Shown in pieces: positions 1-9,824 of a DNA stretch of 64,000 bases. The translations under genes and the position numbers were made by a program. This DNA comes from Cellulomonas sp. S1-8 (lineage in GTDB: Bacteria; Actinomycetota; Actinomycetes; Actinomycetales; Cellulomonadaceae). Position 1 is the stretch's first letter. Every line of letters starts with the position of its first letter. The notes below the pieces were generated by a model. It was not told where the DNA came from. It ran no database searches and saw nothing but the letters and a program-made list of their open reading frames with translations. The stretch lies in NCBI RefSeq assembly GCF_026184235.1, contig NZ_CP110806.1, positions 4,278,001 to 4,342,000 of the forward strand, in the 5' to 3' direction.

Positions 1-342
1 GCACGCCTCACCCCATTCCCCGGCCGCCGTCGAGAACGACGTGCGGTTGGAGTTCACGTCGTACCCGTACCGCCGCGACGTGCACCCCGCCCCCGCGAAC
101 GCCGCCTCGTCCACCGACACCAGCCGCGCGTACCGGTCGTAGCCGTAGGTCCGCTGCCCGGTCCACGACGTGTGCTTGACCCACTGCCCTCGGTGGTTCT
201 CGACCACCGAGTCCTGCCAGACCACCTCACCGGTCGACTGATCGGTGTATGTCCTCGCCACGGGCACCCGCGCCGCGTCGTATCTCACCGACGTCGCCAC
301 ACCGTCCACGGTGGGCGGAGCGCCCTCTGTGGACAAGGTCAC
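1..342 (-). CDS. RHS/YD-repeat protein fragment, cut by left window edge
   Basis: The minus strand is open from a GTG at 342 to the window edge and encodes the YD-repeat pattern of RHS proteins, including RTYGYDRYARL and RRYGYDVNSNRTS about 40 residues apart. RHS repeats form large secreted or wall-associated shells, often carrying toxic C-terminal domains. The open frame begins abruptly: a stop lies six codons upstream of the GTG, there is no signal peptide and no clear ribosome binding site. This may therefore be the 5' remnant of a larger RHS gene rather than a native start. The rest lies outside the window, so function and intactness cannot be judged. Confidence 0.6.
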   Translation of the reverse strand, partial: MTLSTEGAPPTVDGVATSVRYDAARVPVARTYTDQSTGEVVWQDSVVENHRGQWVKHTSWTGQRTYGYDRYARLVSVDEAAFAGAGCTSRRYGYDVNSNRTSFSTAAGEWGEAC

Positions 343-397
343 TTGACACCCGCCCGCATGTCAAGCACCCTTGTCACGACAAGGTCGCTTGACACCC
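332..397. promoter_or_regulatory. Three copies of an operator-like 16-mer upstream of the XRE gene
   Basis: The 16-mer GTCAAGNNNCCTTGTC occurs three times: inverted at 332-347, direct at 360-375, inverted at 378-393. Copies 332-351 and 378-397 are 20-bp direct repeats differing at one base; each contains a TTGACA hexamer resembling a -35 box. The array ends 14 bp before the ATG of the small XRE regulator at 411, so it is a candidate autoregulatory operator. No clear -10 hexamer follows at normal spacing. Confidence 0.5.
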
Positions 398-410
398 CGA
401 GAGGCTGTCC

Positions 411-602
411 ATGAGGAACGACGTGCGCGATCTCCGGCTCGCCGCCGGGTTCTCCCAGCGCGAGCTGGCCGAGGCGCTCGAGGTCTCCCGCCAGACCGTC
501 AACTCGATCGAGACAGGCCGCTACGACCCGTCGCTGCCGCTCGCCATCGCCATCGCCCGCCACTTCCAGCGCTCCGTGGAGGAGATCTTCCATGTCGACT
601 GA
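411..602 (+). CDS. Small XRE-family transcriptional regulator
   Basis: A 63-residue protein that is almost entirely one Cro/CI helix-turn-helix domain: FSQRELAEALEVSRQTVNSIETGRYDPS covers both HTH helices, and the SLPLAIAIARHF segment and VEEIF tail are typical of the compact YozG/XRE type. Such proteins usually regulate the membrane protein encoded just downstream; here the next gene overlaps it by 11 bp. The start ATG is preceded by a triple repeat that may be its own operator. Target genes are unknown. Confidence 0.88.
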   Translation: MRNDVRDLRLAAGFSQRELAEALEVSRQTVNSIETGRYDPSLPLAIAIARHFQRSVEEIFHVD

Positions 603-1020
603 CCGCTCCCTCACCTCCCGCCGCACGGTCGCCGTCGTCGTCGTCATGGCGGGCCTGGCCCTGGTCGTCGCCGTCGGGCTCCTGCTCCAGGAGCACGGCC
701 CCGGGAACATGGGCCGCGGGTTCCTCCAGGGCGCCGCCGTCGGGTTCGTCGGCGTGCTGGTCATGGCCTGGCGCACGACCCGGCGGCCCGCGAGCGCCAC
801 GACCTTCGAGCGCGCCTGGACCCAGAGCGGCGACGAGCGCGACGACTCCGTCCTCACGCGGGCCCTGGCCGTGCTCGGCCTCCTCGCGCTCCCGCTCACC
901 GGGGCGGCAGCGATCGCCATCGCCCTCGGATCAGCCGTCGAGATGGTGCTCGCACTCCTGCTGGTGGCCCAGGTCGTCGTCGGCGCCGCGGCGTTCGTCA
1001 CCATCAACCGTCGCAGCTGA
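592..1020 (+). CDS. Four-helix membrane protein paired with the XRE regulator
   Basis: A 142-residue protein with four predicted transmembrane segments (about residues 13-30, 40-58, 85-108 and 115-136) and a short loop ERAWTQSGDERDDSVLTRAL between the pairs. The ATG lies inside the last codons of the XRE gene, so the two are translationally coupled. This layout, a small XRE gene followed by a DUF2178-like membrane protein with the ERDE-type loop, is common in Gram-positive bacteria. No enzymatic motif is visible; a sensory or envelope-stress role coupled to the regulator is inference. Confidence 0.75.
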   Translation: MSTDRSLTSRRTVAVVVVMAGLALVVAVGLLLQEHGPGNMGRGFLQGAAVGFVGVLVMAWRTTRRPASATTFERAWTQSGDERDDSVLTRALAVLGLLALPLTGAAAIAIALGSAVEMVLALLLVAQVVVGAAAFVTINRRS

Positions 1021-1095
1021 TCCCGGTCTCGCGCGCCGTTCCGCTGCGGCGGACGCTCGACGCGGCGCCCGACGACCCTCTGGGAGACTGACCCC

Positions 1096-2541
1096 ATGCC
1101 GCTCGACGCCTCCTCGCCCCGCGTCCGCCTCGCCGACGTCTCCCCGACGATCGCGCTCGGACCGCTCGACGGCCGCTACCGCCCGACGGTCGCGCCGCTG
1201 GTCGACCACCTGTCGGAGGCGGCGCTCAACCGGGCGCGCGTCGAGGTCGAGGTCGAGTGGGTCATCCACCTGACGTCGCACGGGGTGGTGCCCGGCGCAC
1301 CCGCGCTCGCGCCCGACGAGCAGCAGTACCTGCGGGACGTCGTCGCGACGTTCGGTGCGGACGAGGTCGCGGAGCTCGCGGAGATCGAGCGGACGACGGT
1401 GCACGACGTGAAGGCCGTCGAGTACTTCCTCAAGCGCCGCATCGCCGCCTCCCCCGACGCGCTGCGCGCCGACACAGTCCTTCCCCGGGTCAACGAGCTC
1501 GTGCACTTCGCGCTCACGAGCGAGGACGTCAACAACCTCTCCTACGCCCTGATGGTGCGCGGGGCCGTGCATGACGTGTGGACGCCGGCGGCGGTCGCGC
1601 TGACCGACGAGGTCGCCGCGCTGGCCGCCGAGCACGCGGCCGTCCCCATGCTCGCGCTCACGCACGGCCAGCCGGCGACGCCGACGACGCTCGGCAAGGA
1701 GCTCGCCGTGCTCGCGCACCGCCTGCGCCGCCAGCTGCGCCGCATCGCCTCCGACGAGTACCTGGGCAAGCTCAACGGCGCGACGGGCACGTACGGCGCG
1801 CACCTGGCGGCGGTCCCGGACGCCGACTGGCAGGCGGTGTCGCGGACGTTCGTCGAGCACCTGGGCCTGACGTGGAACCCGCTGACCACGCAGATCGAGT
1901 CCCACGACTGGCAGGCGGAGCTCTACGCGGACGTCGCGCGCTTCAACCGGGTGCTGCACAACCTGGCCACCGACGTGTGGACGTACATCAGCCGGGGCGT
2001 GTTCACGCAGATCCCCGTCGCGGGTGCGACGGGCTCGTCGACGATGCCGCACAAGGTCAACCCGATCCGCTTCGAGAACGCCGAGGCGAACCTCGAGATC
2101 TCGTCCGCGCTGCTCGACGCGCTCGCCTCGACGCTCGTCACCAGCCGCCTGCAGCGCGACCTGACGGACTCCACGACGCAGCGCAACATCGGCCCCGCGT
2201 TCGGGCACTCGCTGCTCGCGATCGACAACGTGCGCCGCGGCCTGCGGGCGCTGTCGGTGGACACGGCGATGCTTGCGCGCGAGCTCGACGGCAACTGGGA
2301 GGTGCTGGGCGAGGCGGTGCAGTCGGCGATGCGCGCGGCGTCCGTCGCGGGTGTGGCCGGCATGGACAACCCGTACGAGCGCCTGAAGGAGCTGACGCGC
2401 GGCCACCGGCTCACCGCGCAGGACATGCGGGAGTTCGTCGACGGGCTGGGGCTGCCCCAGGACGTCACGGAGCGACTCCGAAACATGTCGCCCGCCTCGT
2501 ACACCGGTCTCGCCGCTGCGCTTGTCGCCCACTTGGCGTAG
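1096..2541 (+). CDS. purB: Adenylosuccinate lyase
   Basis: A 481-residue member of the fumarase/aspartase superfamily. It cleaves SAICAR to AICAR and adenylosuccinate to AMP in purine synthesis, as a cytosolic homotetramer. The superfamily signature GSSTMPHKVNP starts at about residue 313, LTHGQPATPTT carries the conserved His region, and TSEDVNN is the substrate-binding loop. Length matches the E. coli-like long form of PurB. A GGGAG purine run lies about 10 bases before the ATG. It is flanked by unrelated genes and appears monocistronic. Confidence 0.96.
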   Translation: MPLDASSPRVRLADVSPTIALGPLDGRYRPTVAPLVDHLSEAALNRARVEVEVEWVIHLTSHGVVPGAPALAPDEQQYLRDVVATFGADEVAELAEIERTTVHDVKAVEYFLKRRIAASPDALRADTVLPRVNELVHFALTSEDVNNLSYALMVRGAVHDVWTPAAVALTDEVAALAAEHAAVPMLALTHGQPATPTTLGKELAVLAHRLRRQLRRIASDEYLGKLNGATGTYGAHLAAVPDADWQAVSRTFVEHLGLTWNPLTTQIESHDWQAELYADVARFNRVLHNLATDVWTYISRGVFTQIPVAGATGSSTMPHKVNPIRFENAEANLEISSALLDALASTLVTSRLQRDLTDSTTQRNIGPAFGHSLLAIDNVRRGLRALSVDTAMLARELDGNWEVLGEAVQSAMRAASVAGVAGMDNPYERLKELTRGHRLTAQDMREFVDGLGLPQDVTERLRNMSPASYTGLAAALVAHLA

Positions 2542-2604
2542 TATTTGACCGGTTTCGTCCGGTTCCGCGGCGAAACGTCCCCCGGATGCGTCACCCGAAC
2601 GGCC

Positions 2605-2743
2605 TAATCTCGGCCTCGTGAGTGGGAGCGGTCCCCGTCGAGACGTTTCGATACCTGGACATGTGCCCTGGATCACGCCAGAATCGACGCTGTCGTCGGA
2701 ATTCTCCCCTTCGGTCCGATCCGGCAAGGAAGCCACAACGTGA
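2605..2743 (+). CDS. Possible leaderless 41-codon ORF overlapping the next gene
   Basis: A TAATCT hexamer at 2605-2610 is followed seven bases later by a GTG (2618), the spacing of a leaderless actinobacterial promoter. From that GTG runs a 41-codon frame (VSGSGPRRDVSIPGHVPWIT...) ending in a TGA at 2741-2743 that overlaps the GTG of the downstream gene by 4 bp. The product has no recognisable domain. It may be a real small protein, a coupling leader for the downstream gene, or chance; the coordinates given include the -10-like box. Confidence 0.35.
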
Positions 2744-3603
2744 CTCTGATGCAGAAGGCGATCACCCCGTCGCAGGCGCACGCGCACCTCACGCAGGGTC
2801 ACGACCGCATCGCCGGTTACGTGGTCCGCGCGGAGGACGTCGCGTTCGCCACCACCCCCGCGCAGCTCTTCGAGGTGCACGGACTCGGCTACCCGGGCTC
2901 GCCGTTCAGCCCGTACGACCGGTCCATCGACATCCTGCGCTTCGAGTCGTCGCCCCAGCTGCAGTACCGCGACGTGCCCGGGTACATCGTCCCGCTGTGG
3001 TGGCTGCGGCACTCCCGCATCCCCCCGGGCGCCGAGCTCATCCGCGTGCACGACGACGGCACCTCGACGCTCCTCGCCCGCTACGGCGACGTGGGCACCG
3101 GGTGGACCGTCACGCAGCTCGGAGCCCCGCGCCCCGCGCTCGCGTCGCTGTCGCGCTGCGTCGGCCCCGTGGCGAAGTGGCACGGCGCCTACCTGGAGGC
3201 GGACGTCGTCGACGGTGGTCACACGGTCGTGCTGGCGCTGGCGAACCCGCCCCTGGCGGAGACCGGTTTCCACCAGTCGCCGTCGGGTCGCTGGTACCGC
3301 CGGGTCGCCCGTGAGGACGTCAGCGAGCTGTTCGAGCTGGACCTGACGGCCCGCTGGAACGGCCTGTCGGTGCGGGTCGTCGACCAGTGGCAGGACGCCC
3401 AGCGGTACGTCGTCGCGCGCATCTCCCACCTCGGTGACGACATCGAGCGGGCGGAGCGGCTGCACCTCGAGCGCGTCGAGGCCGGCGTCTACGAGGCCAT
3501 CGTATACGCGGCCGAGCTGACCGACATCGAGACCAACCAGGTGGTCCCCCACACCTGGGCCCCGGGTCCTGCGGCGCAGCAGCGCCACTGGGCACACTCG
3601 TAA
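2740..3603 (+). CDS. Unrecognised cytosolic protein, 287 aa
   Basis: I do not recognise this family. The protein is soluble, without signal peptide or membrane segment, and rich in Trp, Tyr and acidic residues. Visible stretches include LGYPGSPFSPYDRSIDILRF, a WWLRHSRIPPGAELIRVH segment and repeated WH/WYRR motifs that give it a beta-rich appearance. The GTG start has an AAGGA box 10 bases upstream, and a 41-codon frame ends across it. The gene is followed by a very strong intrinsic terminator at 3737-3786. Its codon use matches its neighbours, so it looks like a resident gene, not a recent import. Confidence 0.75.
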   Translation: MTLMQKAITPSQAHAHLTQGHDRIAGYVVRAEDVAFATTPAQLFEVHGLGYPGSPFSPYDRSIDILRFESSPQLQYRDVPGYIVPLWWLRHSRIPPGAELIRVHDDGTSTLLARYGDVGTGWTVTQLGAPRPALASLSRCVGPVAKWHGAYLEADVVDGGHTVVLALANPPLAETGFHQSPSGRWYRRVAREDVSELFELDLTARWNGLSVRVVDQWQDAQRYVVARISHLGDDIERAERLHLERVEAGVYEAIVYAAELTDIETNQVVPHTWAPGPAAQQRHWAHS

Positions 3604-3645
3604 ATCTGATCCGTGAATTTTCACCCACGGGACGCCGCGTTCGCG

Positions 3646-3786
3646 TAGCATCCCTAGACATACCGGCACGAACCCGAGCGGCACTCCACGGAGAGCCCCG
3701 GTCCCGGTCGGCCCCCCGAGGGCCGGCCCACAGACCGCACCGGGCCTGGTCCTCCCCCCCGACCAGGCCCGGTGCGCTTTTTCTTT
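3646..3786 (+). ncRNA. Candidate small RNA or terminated 3' UTR
   Basis: A TAGCAT hexamer at 3646-3651 could be a -10 box; about 125 bases later the strong terminator 3737-3786 ends the stretch. Between them is a GC-rich segment with a second short hairpin (CGGCCC/GGGCCG near 3708-3724) and no open frame of note. It may be a stand-alone small RNA, but it could equally be the 3' UTR of the gene ending at 3603, since no good -35 box is seen. Confidence 0.25.
3737..3786 (+). terminator. Strong intrinsic terminator
   Basis: Perfect 15-bp inverted repeat, arms 3737-3751 and 3761-3775 (GCACCGGGCCTGGTC and its complement), 9-base C-rich loop, followed by GC then five T and CTTT. One of the few hairpins in the window with a proper T tract. 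Confidence 0.9.
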
Positions 3787-3855
3787 CGAGGCGCGGGTCG
3801 CAAGGCGTCGGGCGGCCGGGGTGCGTGCGCGGCCGGGTGCCGGACACTGTCTGCC

Positions 3856-4461
3856 ATGCAGATTCCCGCACCGGAGCTGCCGGACCTGGACCGGCTCGCA
3901 CTGATCGTGGTGGACGTGCAGCGCGGGTTCGACGACGCCGACCACTGGGGCCCCCGCAACAACCCCGGGTGCGAGCAGAACATCGCCGCACTCCTGCAGG
4001 AGTGGCGCGCGCGCGGGCGGCCCGTCGTGCTCGTCCGTCACGACTCGACCCAGCCCGCCTCGCCGCTGCGGCCGGGGCAACCGGGCAACGCGTTCAAGGA
4101 CCTCGTCGCCGGCAAGGCCGACCTGCTGGTCACCAAGCACGTCAACTCCTGCTTCCACGGGCAGCCGGACCTGGACCGGTGGCTGCGCGACCGGGACCTG
4201 GCCGGCATCGTGGTGGTCGGCATCACCACGAACCACTGCTGCGAGACCACCGCACGGGTCGGCGCGAACCTGGGCCACCAGGTCGTGCTCGTGCTGGACG
4301 CCACCCACACCTTCGACCGGCGTGCCCCGGACGGGAGCGTCGTCACCGCCGACGAGCTGACCCGGGTGACCGCCACCAACCTGCACGCGGAGTTCGCGAC
4401 CGTGGCGAACACCGAGCACCTCCTGCTCGCAGGGGACGCGTTGCTAGCCTCGGACCGGTGA
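3856..4461 (+). CDS. Isochorismatase-family cysteine hydrolase
   Basis: A 201-residue alpha/beta hydrolase of the isochorismatase/nicotinamidase superfamily. The catalytic triad can be placed: Asp in the LIVVDVQRGF strand near residue 18, Lys in LVTKHVNS, and nucleophile Cys128 in TTNHCCETTAR (a second Cys follows). The cis-peptide GITTNH precedes it. Members hydrolyse amide, vinyl-ether or ureido bonds; the substrate cannot be told from sequence. An in-frame upstream extension to 3772 would run through the terminator hairpin and a low-complexity stretch, so ATG 3856 is preferred. It stands alone between a terminator and the methyltransferase gene. Confidence 0.88.
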   Translation: MQIPAPELPDLDRLALIVVDVQRGFDDADHWGPRNNPGCEQNIAALLQEWRARGRPVVLVRHDSTQPASPLRPGQPGNAFKDLVAGKADLLVTKHVNSCFHGQPDLDRWLRDRDLAGIVVVGITTNHCCETTARVGANLGHQVVLVLDATHTFDRRAPDGSVVTADELTRVTATNLHAEFATVANTEHLLLAGDALLASDR

Positions 4462-4480
4462 CCCGACCCCGGAGCGTGCG

Positions 4481-5608
4481 ATGAGCGACGTCCTCGACGA
4501 TCTGCGTCGCCACCCCGACCTCGAGGCGCCCAACCTCTACGCCGTCGACGCGACCGACCGGCTCGTCCTCGACGAGGCCGCCCCGGCGCTGGCCGACGCC
4601 ACGGACGGGACCGTCGTCGTGGTCGGGGACCGGTACGGCGCCCTGACGCTCGGCGCGGTGGCCCGGCACGGGGTGACCGGGATCCGCACGCACCAGGACC
4701 GGCTCACGGGCGAGCGGGCGCTGCACGCGAACGCCGAGCGGCTCGGGCTCGGGGGGTTCACCTCGCACGCGCTGACCCCCGAGCTCGTCGCGGGCGCGCG
4801 GCTCGTGCTGCTGCAGCTGCCGCGCGCGCTCGACGAGCTCGACGAGGTCGCCGGGTTGATCGCGGAGCACGCCGACCCGGCGGTCGTCGTCGTGGCCGGG
4901 GGCCGGGTCAAGCACATGACCACCGCGATGAACGACGTGCTCGGACGGCACCTCGCGGTGGTCGAGGCGCGGCTCGCGCGGCAGAAGTCGCGGGTGCTCG
5001 TCGCCCGCACCCCGCGCCCCGCGACCGAACGGCCCGCACGCCGGTGGCCCGAGCGCGCGGAGCACCCGGACCTCGGGCTCGTGGTGTGCGCGCACGGCGG
5101 GGCGTTCGCCGGCACGGGCGTCGACATCGGCACCCGCGCCCTGCTCGCGCACCTCGACGACGCCCCGCACCGCACCGGCACGGCCCTGGACCTCGGGTGC
5201 GGCACGGGCGTCCTGGCCGTCGCGCTCGCACGCCTGCGGCCCGGCCTGGCCGTCACGGCGACCGACGAGTCCGCGGCGGCGGTCGCGTCCGCGGCGGCCA
5301 CGGTCGAGGCGAACGACGTCGGCGACCGCGTGCGCGTGACGCGCGCGGACGGCGCCGGCGACCTTCCCGACGCGAGCGTCGACCTCGTCCTGCTCAACCC
5401 GCCGTTCCACGTCGGCGCCGCGGTGGCGCCCGCTGCGGCGCGCGCCCTCTTCGCGGACGCCGCGCGCGTGCTGCGCCCGGGCGGGGAGCTGTGGGCGGTG
5501 TGGAACTCGCACCTGCACTACCGGCCGACGCTCGAGCAGGTCGTCGGGCCGACGCGTCAGGCCGGGCGGGACCCGAAGTTCACGGTGACGGTCTCCACGC
5601 GCCGCTGA
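4481..5608 (+). CDS. RsmC/RlmG-like class I methyltransferase
   Basis: A 375-residue protein with the two-lobe build of RsmC and RlmG, which methylate guanine N2 in 16S or 23S rRNA. The N-terminal half is a degenerate methyltransferase fold ([16 protein letters not shown]), the C-terminal half carries the SAM motif [15 protein letters not shown] and the catalytic NPPFHVG of N2-guanine methyltransferases. The ATG at 4481 overlaps the stop of an 8-codon frame that begins at a GTG seven bases after a TAGCCT hexamer, suggesting transcription starts just upstream. Which rRNA guanine is modified cannot be told. Confidence 0.88.
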   Translation: MSDVLDDLRRHPDLEAPNLYAVDATDRLVLDEAAPALADATDGTVVVVGDRYGALTLGAVARHGVTGIRTHQDRLTGERALHANAERLGLGGFTSHALTPELVAGARLVLLQLPRALDELDEVAGLIAEHADPAVVVVAGGRVKHMTTAMNDVLGRHLAVVEARLARQKSRVLVARTPRPATERPARRWPERAEHPDLGLVVCAHGGAFAGTGVDIGTRALLAHLDDAPHRTGTALDLGCGTGVLAVALARLRPGLAVTATDESAAAVASAAATVEANDVGDRVRVTRADGAGDLPDASVDLVLLNPPFHVGAAVAPAAARALFADAARVLRPGGELWAVWNSHLHYRPTLEQVVGPTRQAGRDPKFTVTVSTRR

Positions 5609-5667
5609 GATCCACGCAGGGCGCGCGCCCGCTCGCCGTCGCCCGGCTCCTGATCCAGGCTGGACGC

Positions 5668-7725
<2,058 letters not shown>

Positions 7726-7752
7726 CCCCCCGCCACCCCCACCCCCAAGGGC

Positions 7753-7832
7753 GCGAGAGAGCAATCCAGCACGCGGGCCAGAACTGGATTGCTCTCTCGC
7801 GGCAGGGGGATGGGCGCGAGAGAGCAATCCAG
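7753..7832. repeat. Three copies of dispersed repeat GCGAGAGAGCAATCCAG, two forming a hairpin
   Basis: Copies at 7753-7769 (direct), 7784-7800 (inverted) and 7816-7832 (direct). The first two make a perfect 17-bp stem with a 14-base loop. The same repeat recurs near 13.76, 21.4-21.7, 53.6 and 57.5 kb. C-rich tracts flank it here as elsewhere. Confidence 0.92.
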
Positions 7833-7847
7833 CACGCGGGCAGCGCG

Positions 7848-7877
7848 ACGGCCCGGTCCCGCGTGGGACCGGGCCGT
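7848..7877 (-). terminator. Hairpin after SRPBCC gene
   Basis: Perfect 13-bp inverted repeat (ACGGCCCGGTCCC) with GCGT loop between two convergent genes. No T tract on either strand, so termination activity is inferred from position and stability. Confidence 0.55.
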
Positions 7878-7936
7878 CGGTGCGTCAGACCGTCACGTCC
7901 GTCCCGCCGTCATGACGTCGGGACGACGCAGGGACG

Positions 7937-8404
7937 TCAGTCCGTGGGGTGGCCGCCGTGGACGCTGCCGCGCCACGCGCCGGTCTCGGTGCGGCGCTCC
8001 TCGATGAACTCCTTGAACCGGTGCAGGTCCTTCTTGACCTGCCGGTCGTCGGCACCGACGGCGGCGCCGACCTTCTCGATGATCGACTCGGGGGTCCACT
8101 CGATGTGCGTCGTGACGCGGGTCGACCCGGGGCCGAGCGGTTCGAACGTGACACGACCGGAGTGGGTCGTGCCGTCGACGCTGGCCCACGCGACGACGAC
8201 GTCGGGCTGCTGCTCGAGGATCGTGGCGTCGAACTCGCGCTCGACCCCCGCGATCTCGGTGGTCCAGCGGGTCAGCGTGTCGTTGATCTGCTTGACCGCC
8301 GAGACCCCGTCCATGAAGTGCGGGAACTCCTCGAACTGCGTCCACTGGTCGTACGCGGTGCGGACGGGGACGTCGACGTCGATGGTCTGCTCGATCGTGG
8401 GCAT
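7937..8404 (-). CDS. SRPBCC-family (polyketide cyclase-like) protein
   Basis: A 155-residue protein with the START/Bet v1-like helix-grip fold: the opening strand IEQTIDVDVPVRTAYDQWTQ, FPHFMDGV after the first helices, and the long C-terminal helix VKKDLHRFKEFIEERRTETG are typical of the cyclase/dehydrase subfamily. Such proteins bind hydrophobic ligands; no catalytic residues can be assigned. The very similar cyclases often accompany stress and membrane genes in actinobacteria. It is transcribed alone, towards a hairpin shared with the gene on the other strand. ATG start with GGAGG five bases upstream. Confidence 0.85.
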   Translation of the reverse strand: MPTIEQTIDVDVPVRTAYDQWTQFEEFPHFMDGVSAVKQINDTLTRWTTEIAGVEREFDATILEQQPDVVVAWASVDGTTHSGRVTFEPLGPGSTRVTTHIEWTPESIIEKVGAAVGADDRQVKKDLHRFKEFIEERRTETGAWRGSVHGGHPTD

Positions 8405-8500
8405 GGCGCTCCTCCTGCTGCGTGCGGGGCTGGTGCCCGGTCGACGCTACGTCGCGCCCGCGCCGCCCGCCCGTCGAGCCGGTTGCCGAGCCGGACGTCG

Positions 8501-9778
8501 TCAGGCTGCGCTCGGCCCGACCGCCGGCACCTCGATGGCGGCCAGGTCGCCGAGGGCACGGGCGTAGCCCGCGGCGTCCCCGACACGGGCCGCGGCCCGG
8601 GCCGCGACCGTGGGCCCGTGCAGCTGCGCGCGCGTGCGACGGCGCAGCGACCGGGCGCGGGTCTCGTCGCGATCGACGACGGGCAGCGCGTCGAGGGCGG
8701 TCTCGAGACCCCCCAGGACGCGGGTCCGCTCGGCGACGACGGCCGGGTCCCACTCCCGCACCCGGCGGTCCGCCTCGAACTCCTCGGCGGCGAGCAGCAC
8801 GACCTGGCGCGCGTGGCACAGGGCGGCGTGCTCGGCGGGCGCGTGCTCGGCGACCGACTGCAGGGAGACCAGCGCCACGCCGGGCAGCGTGCGCACGTCG
8901 GGGTCGACGTCGTGCCGCAGCGCGAGGTCGACGACCGTCAGCGGCCGGTCGCTGCCCCGGCGCACGGCCGCGAGCGCCTCGGCGCCCAGCACCGCACCCG
9001 CCGCACCGGAGCACGCGACGACGAGGTCCGTGCGCGCGACCTCGGCGAGCAGGTCCGCCCCTGCGGGAAGCGACGTGACGCCGCGCGCTGCGGCGAACGC
9101 GCGGGCGCGTCCGCTGGGCGAGTACACCCGGACGTCGTGCACGCCGCGCGCCTTGAGCGCCGCGAGGCTCGCCCCCGCGTACGAGCCGGTGCCGACGAGC
9201 ACGCACCGCACGGCCGCCCAGTCGACGTCGCCGTCGGCCTGCGGCAGCGTCCGCGCGGCGAGGTCGAGCGCGACGCCGACGACCGAGCGGCCCGTCGAGC
9301 CGAGCCCCGTCGACGACTCGACGGCGCGCGACGCCCGCGACGCCGCCTGGAACAGCGCCTCGAGCGTGGACGTCGTGGTGCCGTCGCGACGGGCCGTCGA
9401 CAGGGCGCGGCGCACCTGGCCCGCGATCTCACGCTCCCCCACGACCATCGACTCGAGCCCGGACGCGACGGCGAACAGGTGCTCGCTGGCATCGGAGCCG
9501 ACCAGCGGGCGCAGGTGCGTCGCGACGTCCTCGGGGCTGTACCCGGACCGCGACGCGACCGTCTGCGCGACGGCACGACGGGCGCGCGGGGTGTGGGCGG
9601 TGTCGTCGACGTCCAGGTACAGCTCGAACCGGTTGCACGTCGCGAGGACGACGGCACCGGTCACGGCGTTGGTCGCGGCGACGAGCTCACGACCGACGGC
9701 GTGCACGTCCGCCTGCAGACGTTCCAGCACCGTGAGGTCGAGGTCGTGGTGGCTCGCGACGAGAGACAGGAGCACCAC
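8501..9778 (-). CDS. hemA: Glutamyl-tRNA reductase
   Basis: First enzyme of the C5 pathway: NADPH-dependent reduction of glutamyl-tRNA to glutamate-1-semialdehyde. 425 residues. The catalytic Cys48 is in ATCNRFELYLDV, SLVASHHDLDL is the family N-terminus, and a Rossmann segment (VLVGTGSYAGASLAALKARG) follows at mid-protein. GxxT-type dimerisation helices close the C-terminus. The start is GTG 9778 or the adjacent GTG 9775; 46 bases separate it from the divergent hemE. It is the only heme gene of the cluster on the minus strand, so its expression can be set apart from the rest. Confidence 0.95.
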   Translation of the reverse strand: MVLLSLVASHHDLDLTVLERLQADVHAVGRELVAATNAVTGAVVLATCNRFELYLDVDDTAHTPRARRAVAQTVASRSGYSPEDVATHLRPLVGSDASEHLFAVASGLESMVVGEREIAGQVRRALSTARRDGTTTSTLEALFQAASRASRAVESSTGLGSTGRSVVGVALDLAARTLPQADGDVDWAAVRCVLVGTGSYAGASLAALKARGVHDVRVYSPSGRARAFAAARGVTSLPAGADLLAEVARTDLVVACSGAAGAVLGAEALAAVRRGSDRPLTVVDLALRHDVDPDVRTLPGVALVSLQSVAEHAPAEHAALCHARQVVLLAAEEFEADRRVREWDPAVVAERTRVLGGLETALDALPVVDRDETRARSLRRRTRAQLHGPTVAARAAARVGDAAGYARALGDLAAIEVPAVGPSAA

Positions 9779-9824
9779 GGTGCCGATTGAATCATCCCGG
9801 GAATTGTCCGGCACAATCCATCGT
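9779..9824. promoter_or_regulatory. 46-bp divergent hemA/hemE promoter region
   Basis: The gap between the two divergent starts is only 46 bp and holds an imperfect palindrome TTGTCCGGCACAA at about 9804-9816, with ACAAT/ATTGT ends that could serve as -10 elements in both directions. Neither gene has a Shine-Dalgarno-like purine run, so leaderless transcripts are likely. The space is too short for two independent promoters, implying coordinated or competing transcription. Confidence 0.4.

Noticed and set aside
3772..3855. N-terminal extension of the cysteine hydrolase
   Set aside because: It would place the start inside the terminator hairpin's T tract and has no similarity to the family; ATG 3856 fits the usual N-terminus.
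931..4419. A long open frame on the minus strand opposite purB, the 287-aa gene and the hydrolase
   Set aside because: It has no family similarity, is antisense to three genes that are clearly conserved, and is explained by the lack of stop codons in very GC-rich DNA.
7753..7800. Ordinary terminator for the DUF255 gene
   Set aside because: It is a pairing of two copies of a motif that is found elsewhere inside genes, has no T tract, and a third copy follows; treated as a repeat element instead.
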